Positions 1 to 9,291 of a stretch of DNA of 64,000 nt are shown here, piece after piece (positions within the stretch are counted from its first letter, which is position 1; the number at the start of each line of letters is the position of its first letter). The stretch is from Chrysophaeum taylorii. Taxonomy: Eukaryota > Sar > Pelagophyceae > Pelagomonadales > Pelagomonadaceae. The position numbers were made by a program, and so were the translations under genes. Under the pieces are notes generated by a model. It saw only the letters and a list, made by a program, of their open reading frames with translations. It was not told the origin of the DNA and did not search any database. Where the stretch lies: the NCBI GenBank assembly GCA_029834535.1, contig JAQMWT010000544.1, forward strand, positions 124,001 through 188,000. The letters run 5' to 3'.

Positions 1-2
1 AA

Positions 3-1397
3 GAGGAGGAAGAAGAAGAAGGTAGGGCGGCGGTGATCAAGGATCTCCTTGCCAAGGCGGACGCCGCCGCGGAGCGCGCCGAGATCGCCGCGCACGCGAG
101 CGCCGAGGACGCCGAGGCGTCGTCGAGCGCGGCCGAAGAAGCGCGCGGTCGAGCAGACGACGTGAAACTCGCCGCGCGCGGCCTCGACGACGAGGAGAAC
201 AACAAAGTGCTCGGGGACGACGCCGAGATGGCGGCCTCGGGGGCCGAGGACTACGCGTCGCAGGCCGCGACTCTTGCGGAAAACGCCGAAGCAGCGGCAG
301 ACGCGGCGCGAGAGGCGGCGAACGGCGTCGAGAACGGAGACGAGAACGGAGACGAGAACGGAGGCGCGGCGGCCCTCTGCGCCAAGGCCGAGGCGTCCGC
401 GCGTCGGGCCGAGACTATCGCGGGCGAGGTGGCCCAGCGCCGCGAGACCGCGGAGCGGTTCGCGACCCAGGTTATGGACGCGATCGAAGCTGCCCTCGAG
501 GCCGTCCAGCACCAACAGGACGCGGCCGACGAGGCGGCTGTTCGAGACCAGATCGACGAGTTCGAGCAGTTTGTCCGAGAAGAAGACTCTATATTCCGAA
601 CATCGGGGGACGTCGCGGGCGAGGCCAAAGACCTCGCGGCGCGGGCCTCGGACGCGCTCCACCGCGCCCTCGACGCGCGCGATCAGGCACGCGCCGAGGA
701 GGCGGCGGAGGACGCCGACGACTGCGCGCGTCGAGCCGAGGCCCTCGCCGCGACCCCCGACGCGCCCCCGATCGTGGGGGAGTGCGCGAAGAGCGCGCGC
801 GACGACGCCAAAGCTGCCCGGGTCGCGGTGACACCACCACCACCACCACCACCCTCGGAATCGACGCCGACCTGCGCCTTCTGCTTTCCGGACGGAGACG
901 TCGATCTTCCGGTCGAACTCTCGGAAGAAGCGGCGGCTTTGGTCGGGCCGGGCGTCCTCGTGCGGCTCCGTCCCTTTGTCGACGCCCCCGACCACGGCTG
1001 GCAGGGCCTCGACGACCGCACCAAAATTGGCGTCGTCGTGCGCCTCCAATCCAATACGGCGATCGTCGCGTTTTCCGGTCTCGACGACCGCCCCTTTAAG
1101 GCCCGCTGCGCCGAGCTCGAGGTCGTCCACGACGACATAGAGGGCGAACTCTTGGTCGACACCGTCAAACGCGCCCACCATGCTTCCATTCTCAAGTCCC
1201 GCGACGACCGCCTCAAGCTCCCGGGCTACGGATACCATCACCGCCACGTCGAGCCCTCCATCGACCCCACCGCCGAGCCTCCGCCCGCCTCCAACGGCAC
1301 CGACTACGCCAACGCCGTCTTCAAGCCCTTTGCCGCGCCTCCCGACGAACAATCATACGACGATATCATCGACGATGCCCCTCTCGATCGAGGGTAA
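3..1397 (+). CDS. Ala/Glu-rich coiled-coil protein with MIB/HERC2-like domain, 5' truncated
   Basis: The reading frame is open to the left edge of the window (acidic Glu run before the GTG at 33), so the true start lies outside and only the C-terminal part, about 460 residues, is seen. The first two thirds are Ala/Glu/Arg/Asp-rich with heptad-like spacing and should form long helices or coiled coil; a short Pro run follows (about base 830-855). Bases 905-1150 encode a compact globular stretch with the pattern of the Mind-bomb/HERC2 (SH3-like) repeat: a V-x-V-R-L-R-P start, G-W, K-I-G-V-V, then an A-E-L-E-V-V end. In known families this fold binds peptides in ubiquitin ligases; no RING is visible here, so the function is open. 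It ends with TAA 60 bases before the ferlin start. Confidence 0.7.
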   Translation, partial: EEEEEEGRAAVIKDLLAKADAAAERAEIAAHASAEDAEASSSAAEEARGRADDVKLAARGLDDEENNKVLGDDAEMAASGAEDYASQAATLAENAEAAADAAREAANGVENGDENGDENGGAAALCAKAEASARRAETIAGEVAQRRETAERFATQVMDAIEAALEAVQHQQDAADEAAVRDQIDEFEQFVREEDSIFRTSGDVAGEAKDLAARASDALHRALDARDQARAEEAAEDADDCARRAEALAATPDAPPIVGECAKSARDDAKAARVAVTPPPPPPPSESTPTCAFCFPDGDVDLPVELSEEAAALVGPGVLVRLRPFVDAPDHGWQGLDDRTKIGVVVRLQSNTAIVAFSGLDDRPFKARCAELEVVHDDIEGELLVDTVKRAHHASILKSRDDRLKLPGYGYHHRHVEPSIDPTAEPPPASNGTDYANAVFKPFAAPPDEQSYDDIIDDAPLDRG

Positions 1398-1457
1398 TAA
1401 GGGTTATTGTTATGAGAGACCACACTTTCTTTCTTTCTTTCTTGCTTGCTTGCTTAT
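1398..1457 (+). repeat. Short intergenic spacer with CTTT/CTTG microsatellite
   Basis: A 60-base gap between two same-strand genes. It ends in a pyrimidine tract of (CTTT)n followed by (GCTT)n immediately before the ferlin ATG at 1458. It may hold the 5' UTR or core promoter; no TATA box is obvious. Confidence 0.6.
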
Positions 1458-4400
1458 ATGGCCGAGCTGGACGATCGCATAGAGGTGCGCGTGATCGGCG
1501 CCGAGGACCTGCCCGAGGTGGAAGGGGGCGAGTGCAACCCGTTTTGCGTGGTGGTGTGCGGGGGCGAGCAGGAGCAGACCTCGGTGGTGAACGGGACGTC
1601 CTCGCCCGAGTGGCCCGATTCGCAGCGCATGGTGTTCAGCGGAATTTATGACAACGACGACGCCCACCTTCGCGTGCGCGTGATGCACAAGGTGCTGAGC
1701 GGGGGCGAGGTGGATCTCGGAACGGCGATCGTGAACTTGAACACGGCCATGCTGGGCCCGGGGATCGAGGTGGACGGATGGTACGAGACGGAGAGAAAAG
1801 GTCGAGTTCGCGTGAAAGTGTCCTACTTTCTCGGCGACGAGGAGGAGTATCTGGATGATTTGGAGGAGGATGATTTGGAGGAGGCTGGGAAGGCGCCGAA
1901 TTGCTTGAAGGGCACTGTGATTCGCGCGCGCGGTCTCGTAAAAGCGATGGAAGCGTGCGCGAGCGTGAAGTGCGGGTCGAGCAAGTTCGAAACCAAGGCC
2001 GCGCGAAAATCGCGGGCGCCGGCCTTCGACGCCGATTTCAAGCTTCCCGCTACTGGGACAGAGATCGTGATGATCAAGGTGAAATCGAAGGGATTTTATT
2101 ACGAAACCTTGCTGGGACAGGCGGAGATCCCCGTCGTCGAGGTCGTCTCGGGAGCGACCAAGTGGTGCGAGCTGCGAGGACCAGACAACGTTCTCGACTT
2201 TGACCGCGGTCAGCTCGAGATCCAAATGGAGTTCGTGTACGACAAGAGGCAGCCGCCTCTCAATATTTTTCACCGTCGTCGAGAAGAAGAAGAAGAAGGA
2301 CGAGTCGTACGAGAAGACGACGACGACGAAGAGGAGGAAAGACGGGCGTTGACCGCCAAGGAAAGGGAAGAAGCCGAGGCGAGGAGGGAAGCGCTTTCGA
2401 TGATGGCCGGGAGGGTGCTGGACGAGAGGCTGAGACCGCGGATGGCACCGGGGGACTATCAGATCCAGGTGCACGTGATCGAGGCGCGGGATCTCCGAGC
2501 TCAGGACTACGGCGGCACGTCGGACCCGTACTGTCGCGCCAAGGTATTAGGCAAAACGAAAAAGACGAGAGTCGTCAAGAAAGTCACGTCTTGCGTCTTC
2601 GACGAGACGCTTTACTTCAATTTCCGCGACCTGAAGAGCGCAGCTATCGAAGACGCGACCGTGGAGATCGAGGTCTACGATTACGACTACTTGACGGCTC
2701 ACGACTTGATAGGCAAAGTGTCGTTCGACGCCAAGGCTATTCACGCGCGCGAAAATCACGAATTCTATCGTCAATGGGTTGGACTCGTCGACGCGCGGGA
2801 AACAAGGAATTATCAGGGTCATCTCAAGGTTTCGGTGACCGTGCTGGGGGCTGGCGACGACCAAAAGCCTCACGACCTAGACCGCGAATACCAGGAAGAA
2901 GTAGCCGCCGAGGAAGAGGCCGGCGGCGACGGCGTCGTGTTGTCGTCCGCGACCGTCGCGGGAAACTTGGTGTCGTCGTCGTCGTCGTCGAGTAGTTTTT
3001 TGGTCATTTCGGTGTGGGGTGCCGAGGACGTGCCGGCGACGGGGGTTGGGTGGCTCTCGTCGTCAGAAGGTCTCCAAGCCGCGGTGCGAGCGTCCTTCGC
3101 AGGATCCACGATCCAGACCTCGACGATCCGCGTTTACAACCAACGAAAGACGCTTGCCGTCGATTTCCTGGAAGAGCTGTGGATTCCTGTGAAAGAGCCC
3201 GTCTCTGCGCACCTCGTGCATATCGCCTTGGTCCATCATCGCCGAAAAATCATCGCCGGATTGTCTTCTTCGTTGGATTACCGCGAGCTTCCGCGAGACG
3301 ACGGCAGTAATAATACTCAAAAGCAGCACCAGTACCGATGGCACAACCTCTACGGCGCGCCTTTTGGTGGTGGTGGTCGTCGAGCGAAGAATGCTAATCG
3401 TCGTCGGGAGGCGATGCTGGAAAATCGGTACGGCGACGAAGCGTCGACGTACCGGGGGCGACTCCTACTGTCCGCTCGCGTGGTGACGACCTCGCAGCAG
3501 CAGCAGCAGGAGCCTCACAGGAAACAGATTCAGCGGCGGCGGCAGGCCTCGCTGTCGCGACCGGCGATTGCCAGGTACGCTTTGTCGGCGTTCGTAGTGA
3601 CGGGGTCAGAGATTCCCCGGATTGATTCGCACGCGCGTATCGTAGCGAAGATTGGAAACAGATCTTTGGAGTCGGCGTGGCAACCCAACAACAAGGAGCG
3701 AGGCGTCGTCCGCTGGAACGAAATTATCAAAGCTAAAGGCATCGAGCTGCCCGTTTTGTTGGAGGAAATTCCAGACGTTTTCATTTATCTTCAACGAAAG
3801 AAGGATCTGAAAATCGTGTCGTACGCGAGGATCCCCGCGGCCAAGCTGCTGAAACACAGGTTCGACGCGAGCGAGCCCGAGTGGCACCAACTCGCGAGAG
3901 AACCGGCCGCGTCTCCTTTGGCGCCGCACCGCGACGCCGGGGCTATCCTTTTGCAGCTCGGCCTCGCCTTGCAAGAGGATGCGATGGATTGCCCGTGGGA
4001 CGAAGCTCGGCTTGTGTCGCGAGCGACCGACCTCTCGCCGTTCTGCGTCCGCGTTTACGTGTATCAGGCTCGAGATTTGCCACCCTCGGACGCGAACGGG
4101 CTGGTAGATGCGTACGTCAAGGTGCGGCTCGGCGGACACAAGGAGAAAACGCGAGTCTCGAAGAAGACGACGGCGCCGATTTTCTATCAAACGCTTCAGT
4201 TTCACGACGTGCTCCCGAAAGACGCGCGGTACGGGCCGGACGTGGTGGTCCAGATCTGGGACGCGGGGTTGGTGTCGAACACGCCGCTCGCCTTGCTACA
4301 CATTCCGCTCAAAGAGTGTCCGGTGATCTCGGAGTCGGCGACGGCGCCCGCGCCGACGTGGCGCCGCCTCCAAGACCGCGACGCCGAGCCTTTGGACGGA

Positions 4401-7082
4401 TTTTTGTTGGTAGCGGCCGCCTTGATCCGAAAGCGCGACGCCGCTGAGAAATTGGAGCGCCCGCCAGACATAAAGCCGCAGATGCGTCGCGCCTTTGTGG
4501 AAGTGACCTTCCTCGGCGTCCGGCAGCTCAAGGGTTTTTACGGTCAGAATCCCTCGAGTCCCTACGTCCGGGCCGACGTCGTCGACGACGTGTCGATCAA
4601 GACCAAACCGGCCAAAGGACGAAACGCGACATTCGCGGAGCGAAAGTGCGAGCCGCTCGAATTGCCGGAGAATCCATTATTCGCGCCAAAAATGGACGTC
4701 CGGGTCTACGAGAGCGGAGGCCTCGCCAGCGCCGGCGCTCTCCTCGGAGCCTGCGCGGTCGATCTCTCCACGAAGATGCCTTGGAACTCGGACGCCTACG
4801 TCCCGCCCCAGACGGAGCTCTTCTTCCCGGAGGAGGAGGAGGACGAGAAGAAGGAGGAGGTGGTGGTGTCGCAGCAACAACAACAACGGGACGACGCCAC
4901 CTCGTCGTCTTCTTCATCATCATCATCAGCAGGGGGAGTGGAAGAGGGTCGTCGTCGCGACGACGATCTTCTTTTTGGCGGCGGCGGCGGAGACGAAGAA
5001 AAGGACGACGACGACGACGAAAGGGAGGAGCTTTTGGGGGCCGAGGACCGGCCGCAGTTGGAGCTGGAACAGTGGTCCGAGCCGCCGCGCGGCCGGTCGG
5101 CCCGCGACGACGGCATCGGCGCGTTCAACCCGATGGTCGTCGACGACCTGCCGCCGATCCTCGAAGACGTGCTGTACGAGGAGGAAGTCCAGCGCGTCAT
5201 CGAGGAAGAGGCGGCGGCCGAAGAGCATCAACGCGGGTTTTTGGCGGCGATCGAAGCACGACTGGCCAACGCGACCGACGTGGACGCGATGATCTCCGGC
5301 GAAGAAAAATACAAACTGAGCGAGCTCGACATCGAGTTCCCGACGCAATGGACCGACTCGGACTATCTCAAAGGCAGAGACTGGTGGCTGCGGCAGCAGG
5401 ACGCGCTCGAACTCGAACACTATCTGAAAACGAAGCCCTTCGAGACCTACACGCTCTACCGCGGCAGACACGATCCGAATCCCGCGAAATCCACGCTCAG
5501 GCCCGTCGGCGAGCTCAAGGCTATCGTCAGAATTCTCGAGGAGGATCCCGACCTCTACGAGGTCGATCCGTTTCTCCCAAAACATCTCCTCGAACCCGCG
5601 CCCTATTGCGTGCGACTCTACGTTATCCGAGGCATGAATCTCCAGCCCGTCGACGGTAGCTCGTGCGACCCGTACTTGAGGGTCAAGCTCGGCGCCGACG
5701 ACGTCGTCGAGAGGCAAAAGAGTCACAAAACCAGAACTCTACGGCCCGACTTTTACGAGACGTTCGAATTTTTCACCACCCTCCCCGGCCCGTCTATTCT
5801 CAAGCTCCAGGTCAAAGACTGGAACCGTTTTTATCCAGTCCACGAGCTCGTCGGCGAGACTAGAATCGACGTCGAAGACCGCTGGTTTCACAGGGCGTGG
5901 CAGGAGCTCGAGAAGAAGCCCGTCGAAGTGAGGAACCTCAAGAGCGACACGTCCTCGGTGGTGCAAGGCCAAGTCCAGTTGTGGCTCGACGTGCGACCCG
6001 CAGCAGCATCGAGGGAACCTGCCGTGCCGCTCGTCGCGCCCGAGTCGAGGGATTTCGAGGTTCGAATCGTCTGCTGGAGAAGCAAGGAAGTCGCGAGGGA
6101 TATGGGCGACTATTACTGCCAGTTCTGGATCGGCGACACCAAAAAGCAAAAGACCGACATCCATTGGCGCTGCCAGAACGGCCGAGCTTCCTGGAACTGG
6201 AGAATCAAAATTCCCCTCGAGCTCCCCCTCGACTCGCCGGAGAAGGGCCGCCTCACCGTGCAGCTCTGGGACCAGGACATCATCAAGTGGAACGACGTGA
6301 TCGGCGAGGCTCAGATCGATCTCTACCGCTGGTTCTTGAAGGCCTACCGCGACCAGCGCTCTGTCCAGGTCTTCAAAGTCATCAACGACGCTATTAAAAA
6401 AAAAAAAAACGACGAGATGGGCGTCGCCAACGAGGAAGATCTCCTCCTCGACGAAGAAGAAGAAGAAGAAGAAGAAGATGATGATGATGATGATGATGTC
6501 GAGAACCCGCTCCTCGACAACGCAGCTGGGGAGGAAGCCGACATCGAGGAAGGCGGCGCCGCGCCGCCGCCCGAAGACCCACCCCCGAAGAAAAAAAAAA
6601 AGAAAAGCGAGGAGCAGCCGCCCGAGCAGCAGCAGCAGCAGCCGCCGAGCAAGGCGGAAGCGGAGGAGAAGGACGCCGCATTTCTCGTCAAGCAGCTCAA
6701 GGACCTCGTCGGCCTCGGCGACCTCGACGAAACGGCGCAATGGATTCGAATGACCTATCACGATAAGAAGCGAAACCGAGTCTACTCCCGCGGAAGTGTC
6801 GCCATCTCGATCGAAATTCTTCCCAAGGAGGAAGCCGAGCTGCGACCGGCGGGCTTTGGGATTTCGGCGCCAAACCAAAACCCCGTCCTACCGCCGCGAA
6901 GTGGTCGCCTCTCGTTCACGCTCAATCCGTTTGTCATGCTCGGCGCCTTGTGCGGACCAAAGATCGCGACTATGATCTGCTGTTGCCTCTGCCTCGCTGC
7001 CTTTCTCTTCATCTGGTTCTACGTCGGCATGTTCTACGAGGAATTCTACGAAGAATACCAGGCCTTTGAGAGTCTAGCCTAG
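1458..7082 (+). CDS. Ferlin-like protein with multiple C2 domains and C-terminal membrane anchor
   Basis: About 1874 residues, close to the usual ferlin length. The first ATG in frame is at 1458; the frame opens slightly earlier at a TTG. About seven C2 modules can be seen: residues ~5-130, ~150-260, ~335-470 (G-T-S-D-P-Y-C), ~850-970 (V-D-A-Y-V-K-V), ~1000-1110, ~1375-1490 (C-D-P-Y-L-R-V-K-L-G) and ~1530-1630. The last resembles ferlin C2G in its T-D-I-H-W-R and W-N-W-R core. Low-complexity acidic, Gln and Ser runs separate the modules. A single hydrophobic segment (residues ~1835-1860) lies almost at the C-terminus, the tail-anchor topology of ferlins, with the C2 domains in the cytosol. 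Known ferlins act in Ca2+-dependent vesicle fusion and membrane repair; that role here is inferred. No introns are evident. Confidence 0.88.
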   Translation: MAELDDRIEVRVIGAEDLPEVEGGECNPFCVVVCGGEQEQTSVVNGTSSPEWPDSQRMVFSGIYDNDDAHLRVRVMHKVLSGGEVDLGTAIVNLNTAMLGPGIEVDGWYETERKGRVRVKVSYFLGDEEEYLDDLEEDDLEEAGKAPNCLKGTVIRARGLVKAMEACASVKCGSSKFETKAARKSRAPAFDADFKLPATGTEIVMIKVKSKGFYYETLLGQAEIPVVEVVSGATKWCELRGPDNVLDFDRGQLEIQMEFVYDKRQPPLNIFHRRREEEEEGRVVREDDDDEEEERRALTAKEREEAEARREALSMMAGRVLDERLRPRMAPGDYQIQVHVIEARDLRAQDYGGTSDPYCRAKVLGKTKKTRVVKKVTSCVFDETLYFNFRDLKSAAIEDATVEIEVYDYDYLTAHDLIGKVSFDAKAIHARENHEFYRQWVGLVDARETRNYQGHLKVSVTVLGAGDDQKPHDLDREYQEEVAAEEEAGGDGVVLSSATVAGNLVSSSSSSSSFLVISVWGAEDVPATGVGWLSSSEGLQAAVRASFAGSTIQTSTIRVYNQRKTLAVDFLEELWIPVKEPVSAHLVHIALVHHRRKIIAGLSSSLDYRELPRDDGSNNTQKQHQYRWHNLYGAPFGGGGRRAKNANRRREAMLENRYGDEASTYRGRLLLSARVVTTSQQQQQEPHRKQIQRRRQASLSRPAIARYALSAFVVTGSEIPRIDSHARIVAKIGNRSLESAWQPNNKERGVVRWNEIIKAKGIELPVLLEEIPDVFIYLQRKKDLKIVSYARIPAAKLLKHRFDASEPEWHQLAREPAASPLAPHRDAGAILLQLGLALQEDAMDCPWDEARLVSRATDLSPFCVRVYVYQARDLPPSDANGLVDAYVKVRLGGHKEKTRVSKKTTAPIFYQTLQFHDVLPKDARYGPDVVVQIWDAGLVSNTPLALLHIPLKECPVISESATAPAPTWRRLQDRDAEPLDGFLLVAAALIRKRDAAEKLERPPDIKPQMRRAFVEVTFLGVRQLKGFYGQNPSSPYVRADVVDDVSIKTKPAKGRNATFAERKCEPLELPENPLFAPKMDVRVYESGGLASAGALLGACAVDLSTKMPWNSDAYVPPQTELFFPEEEEDEKKEEVVVSQQQQQRDDATSSSSSSSSSAGGVEEGRRRDDDLLFGGGGGDEEKDDDDDEREELLGAEDRPQLELEQWSEPPRGRSARDDGIGAFNPMVVDDLPPILEDVLYEEEVQRVIEEEAAAEEHQRGFLAAIEARLANATDVDAMISGEEKYKLSELDIEFPTQWTDSDYLKGRDWWLRQQDALELEHYLKTKPFETYTLYRGRHDPNPAKSTLRPVGELKAIVRILEEDPDLYEVDPFLPKHLLEPAPYCVRLYVIRGMNLQPVDGSSCDPYLRVKLGADDVVERQKSHKTRTLRPDFYETFEFFTTLPGPSILKLQVKDWNRFYPVHELVGETRIDVEDRWFHRAWQELEKKPVEVRNLKSDTSSVVQGQVQLWLDVRPAAASREPAVPLVAPESRDFEVRIVCWRSKEVARDMGDYYCQFWIGDTKKQKTDIHWRCQNGRASWNWRIKIPLELPLDSPEKGRLTVQLWDQDIIKWNDVIGEAQIDLYRWFLKAYRDQRSVQVFKVINDAIKKKKNDEMGVANEEDLLLDEEEEEEEEDDDDDDDVENPLLDNAAGEEADIEEGGAAPPPEDPPPKKKKKKSEEQPPEQQQQQPPSKAEAEEKDAAFLVKQLKDLVGLGDLDETAQWIRMTYHDKKRNRVYSRGSVAISIEILPKEEAELRPAGFGISAPNQNPVLPPRSGRLSFTLNPFVMLGALCGPKIATMICCCLCLAAFLFIWFYVGMFYEEFYEEYQAFESLA

Positions 7083-8088
7083 TCATCATACGCTCTTACT
7101 TTGATTGATTCGGATTTTTTCGGATTCGAGGGGTCTGGAGCTTCTTCGGTCGCCGGAGTAGTGTTTCCTTTTGTCTCTTTTACTAGATGCCATGCTGGTG
7201 TTGCAGTTCACTTTTCGAAGCGACGAAAGTGTTCTGAAGATACGAAAAATAAATAACTGTGCGACGAGAGTGACAGACAGACAATAAGTCGCCAACTCGC
7301 TTGTTTTGCAGCGAGGCGCTGCTGTCGTCTTCGCGCGGAGCTTCGGGCTCGTTGTTGTTGGGCGACGCTCTGCTCCGCAGCGCTACACCTTTTTTTTGTG
7401 GTGGTGACCTCGGACGCGCCGTCGACGGTCATTCTTTGGTCGGAGACAGACGCCTGTCGTCGTCGCCTCGTGTTCCGCGAGCCTCCGACTGCGCGTCGGC
7501 CGCCAACGCCTCTATTCGCTCGTTATTGCCGAGATATCCACCTTGACCGTCGTCGCCCTCAACGATCTCCTGGCCCTTATGGCGTGGCGCGCACCACCCC
7601 ATTCTAACGTCTTGTATGTTGGCAAGACACTTACTTTGTTGGCGTCCGTCTTCCAGTGAGATAGATGTCCCTGCCGAAAAAAACGCGAACAACACAGCGC
7701 CTCATTTCTTTGATGCTAGACACAAAAGCGAGCGGCATTACAATGCCCGACACACACACCTCGCGCCGGGGTGATTTTTGGTTTTTGCCGAGAGTTTGTG
7801 TTTGTTTCCAGAAGCATGATGGTTCTTGAGGAGCCCAAGTCCCAAAAGAGTATCAGCGATCGCACCACATATGTTGTCTCTCGAAGGTGGAGGCTGCTCA
7901 GTCCCATATTAAAATAACACGAACCGCCGGAGGAGTCCCGAGTAATTTGCTGCCCACCGGGGCTTTAATAATATGATTATATCTCGCTTACAACACACAC
8001 AGAGTCCCCTCTCTCGACACGCCCGCCTCAACATAAGCCTCCCCACAACGGACCTAAAGTTTAGTCGTCAGAACAACAAGAAGCTGAT
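7083..8088. other. Intergenic region, no supported gene
   Basis: About 1 kb between the ferlin and transporter genes. The ORFs here are short (under 90 codons) on both strands and show no recognisable domain. The left part should hold the ferlin 3' UTR, and the A/T-rich stretch just before 8089 the transporter's 5' UTR. Nothing else can be supported. Confidence 0.6.
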
Positions 8089-9291
8089 ATGGAGGCGCCT
8101 CTGATCGAGGTGGGCACGCAGCCTCCGAAAGTTCGCGGCGCGGGCGTTCTATCGTCCGTGGCCAACATCGCGAACAGTGTCCTCGGCGCGGGTATTCTCG
8201 CGCTCCCGTTCGCGTACGCACGCGCGGGTGTCTGGGGTGGCACTGTGTTGGTGTGCTGGTCGGCGGCGCTCAACGTGTTCACGATGCACTTGCTCTCGGC
8301 GACAACGAGGCGCGTCGAGGACGCGAGCTTCCGAACAATCGCGTCCCTCGTCATGCCGAAGAAACTTCATTGGGTGTTCGACGGTATTGTCGTCGTACTC
8401 ATGCTCGGCCTCAGCGCGTCGTACTTGATGATCTTTGGAAATCTCGTGTCGCAGTGCGTGAGGGAATTGGAGGTCCCAAAAATCGTCCAGAACAGGGTTT
8501 TTTGGGTCTTGGTGGGCCTCGCCCTCGTCGCCCCGCCGTCGTTCGCCAAGTCGCTCGATGCTCTCAAGTTCACGTCGAGCATCGCTATGGTACTTATGGG
8601 ATACGTCGCCGCGGTCGTCGTTGCTTACCGAGCGGCCCCCGGAGCGTGCGACGACTCTCCACACTGCGGGGGGACCGTCAGAAACCTCAAGCTCAACTTG
8701 GCGACGCTCGAGGCTTTGTCGTTGACGACGTTCGCGTACACGGCTCAAACGCAGCTCGTCTCAGTAGCAAACGAACTCGACGCTTATACTCAGAGGAAAA
8801 TGGACGCTGTCATCGCATCGAGCATCTCGTTGTGTTGCGCGTTGTATTGCGTCGTAGGCCAGCTTGGGTACGAGACGTTCGGAAACGTCGTCCTGTCCAA
8901 CGTCCTCGAGTCGTACCGGCCGACGCCGCCCGTCTCGGCTGCGAGAATTGCGATTTCTTTCGTCGTCGCATTCTCCTACCCTCTCATGGCCCAGCCCTGT
9001 CGCATTTCCCTCGTCACGCTCCTGCGCGCGAGCCCCAACGCCTGCACGCTTGGCATCCTCGCGTTTTCTGCGACCGTCGCGGCGACCGTCGACGACCTCG
9101 GCGCCGTCCTCAGCGTCATCGGCGCCACCGCCTCCACGGCCATCGCCTACGTCATCCCGGCGTATGCTTACATTCGCCTCTTCACCGGAGCTGCCCCGCG
9201 CTGGAAGCTCCTCGCGGCAAAATTCGTCTTCCTCTACGGTATCGCCACCGTCCCCCTCTGCCTCTACTCCACGGCCATCAACCACCCCTAG
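8089..9291 (+). CDS. AAAP/SLC38-type transmembrane amino-acid transporter
   Basis: 400 residues, a normal length for the amino acid/auxin permease family. The N-terminus carries the family hallmark: a short cytosolic head, then the sequence A-N-S-V-L-G-A-G-I-L-A-L-P (residues ~24-40), the unwound TM1 that forms the substrate site. About ten to eleven hydrophobic segments follow to the C-terminus. The ATG at 8089 is the first in frame and sits just before TM1, as in relatives. Known members carry neutral amino acids with H+ or Na+ across plasma or vacuolar membranes; the substrate and membrane cannot be read from sequence. Flanked by long non-coding stretches; no intron is needed to keep the frame open. 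Confidence 0.9.
   Translation: MEAPLIEVGTQPPKVRGAGVLSSVANIANSVLGAGILALPFAYARAGVWGGTVLVCWSAALNVFTMHLLSATTRRVEDASFRTIASLVMPKKLHWVFDGIVVVLMLGLSASYLMIFGNLVSQCVRELEVPKIVQNRVFWVLVGLALVAPPSFAKSLDALKFTSSIAMVLMGYVAAVVVAYRAAPGACDDSPHCGGTVRNLKLNLATLEALSLTTFAYTAQTQLVSVANELDAYTQRKMDAVIASSISLCCALYCVVGQLGYETFGNVVLSNVLESYRPTPPVSAARIAISFVVAFSYPLMAQPCRISLVTLLRASPNACTLGILAFSATVAATVDDLGAVLSVIGATASTAIAYVIPAYAYIRLFTGAAPRWKLLAAKFVFLYGIATVPLCLYSTAINHP

Noticed and set aside
1393-1470. Possible intron joining the first gene to the ferlin gene (GTAATAAG donor, long pyrimidine tract)
   Set aside because: No AG after the tract keeps the reading frame with that donor, and each ORF has its own sensible start or stop.
5739-6878. 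379-codon minus-strand frame opposite the ferlin gene
   Set aside because: Antisense shadow of a GC-rich gene; the plus strand has clear C2 domains here.
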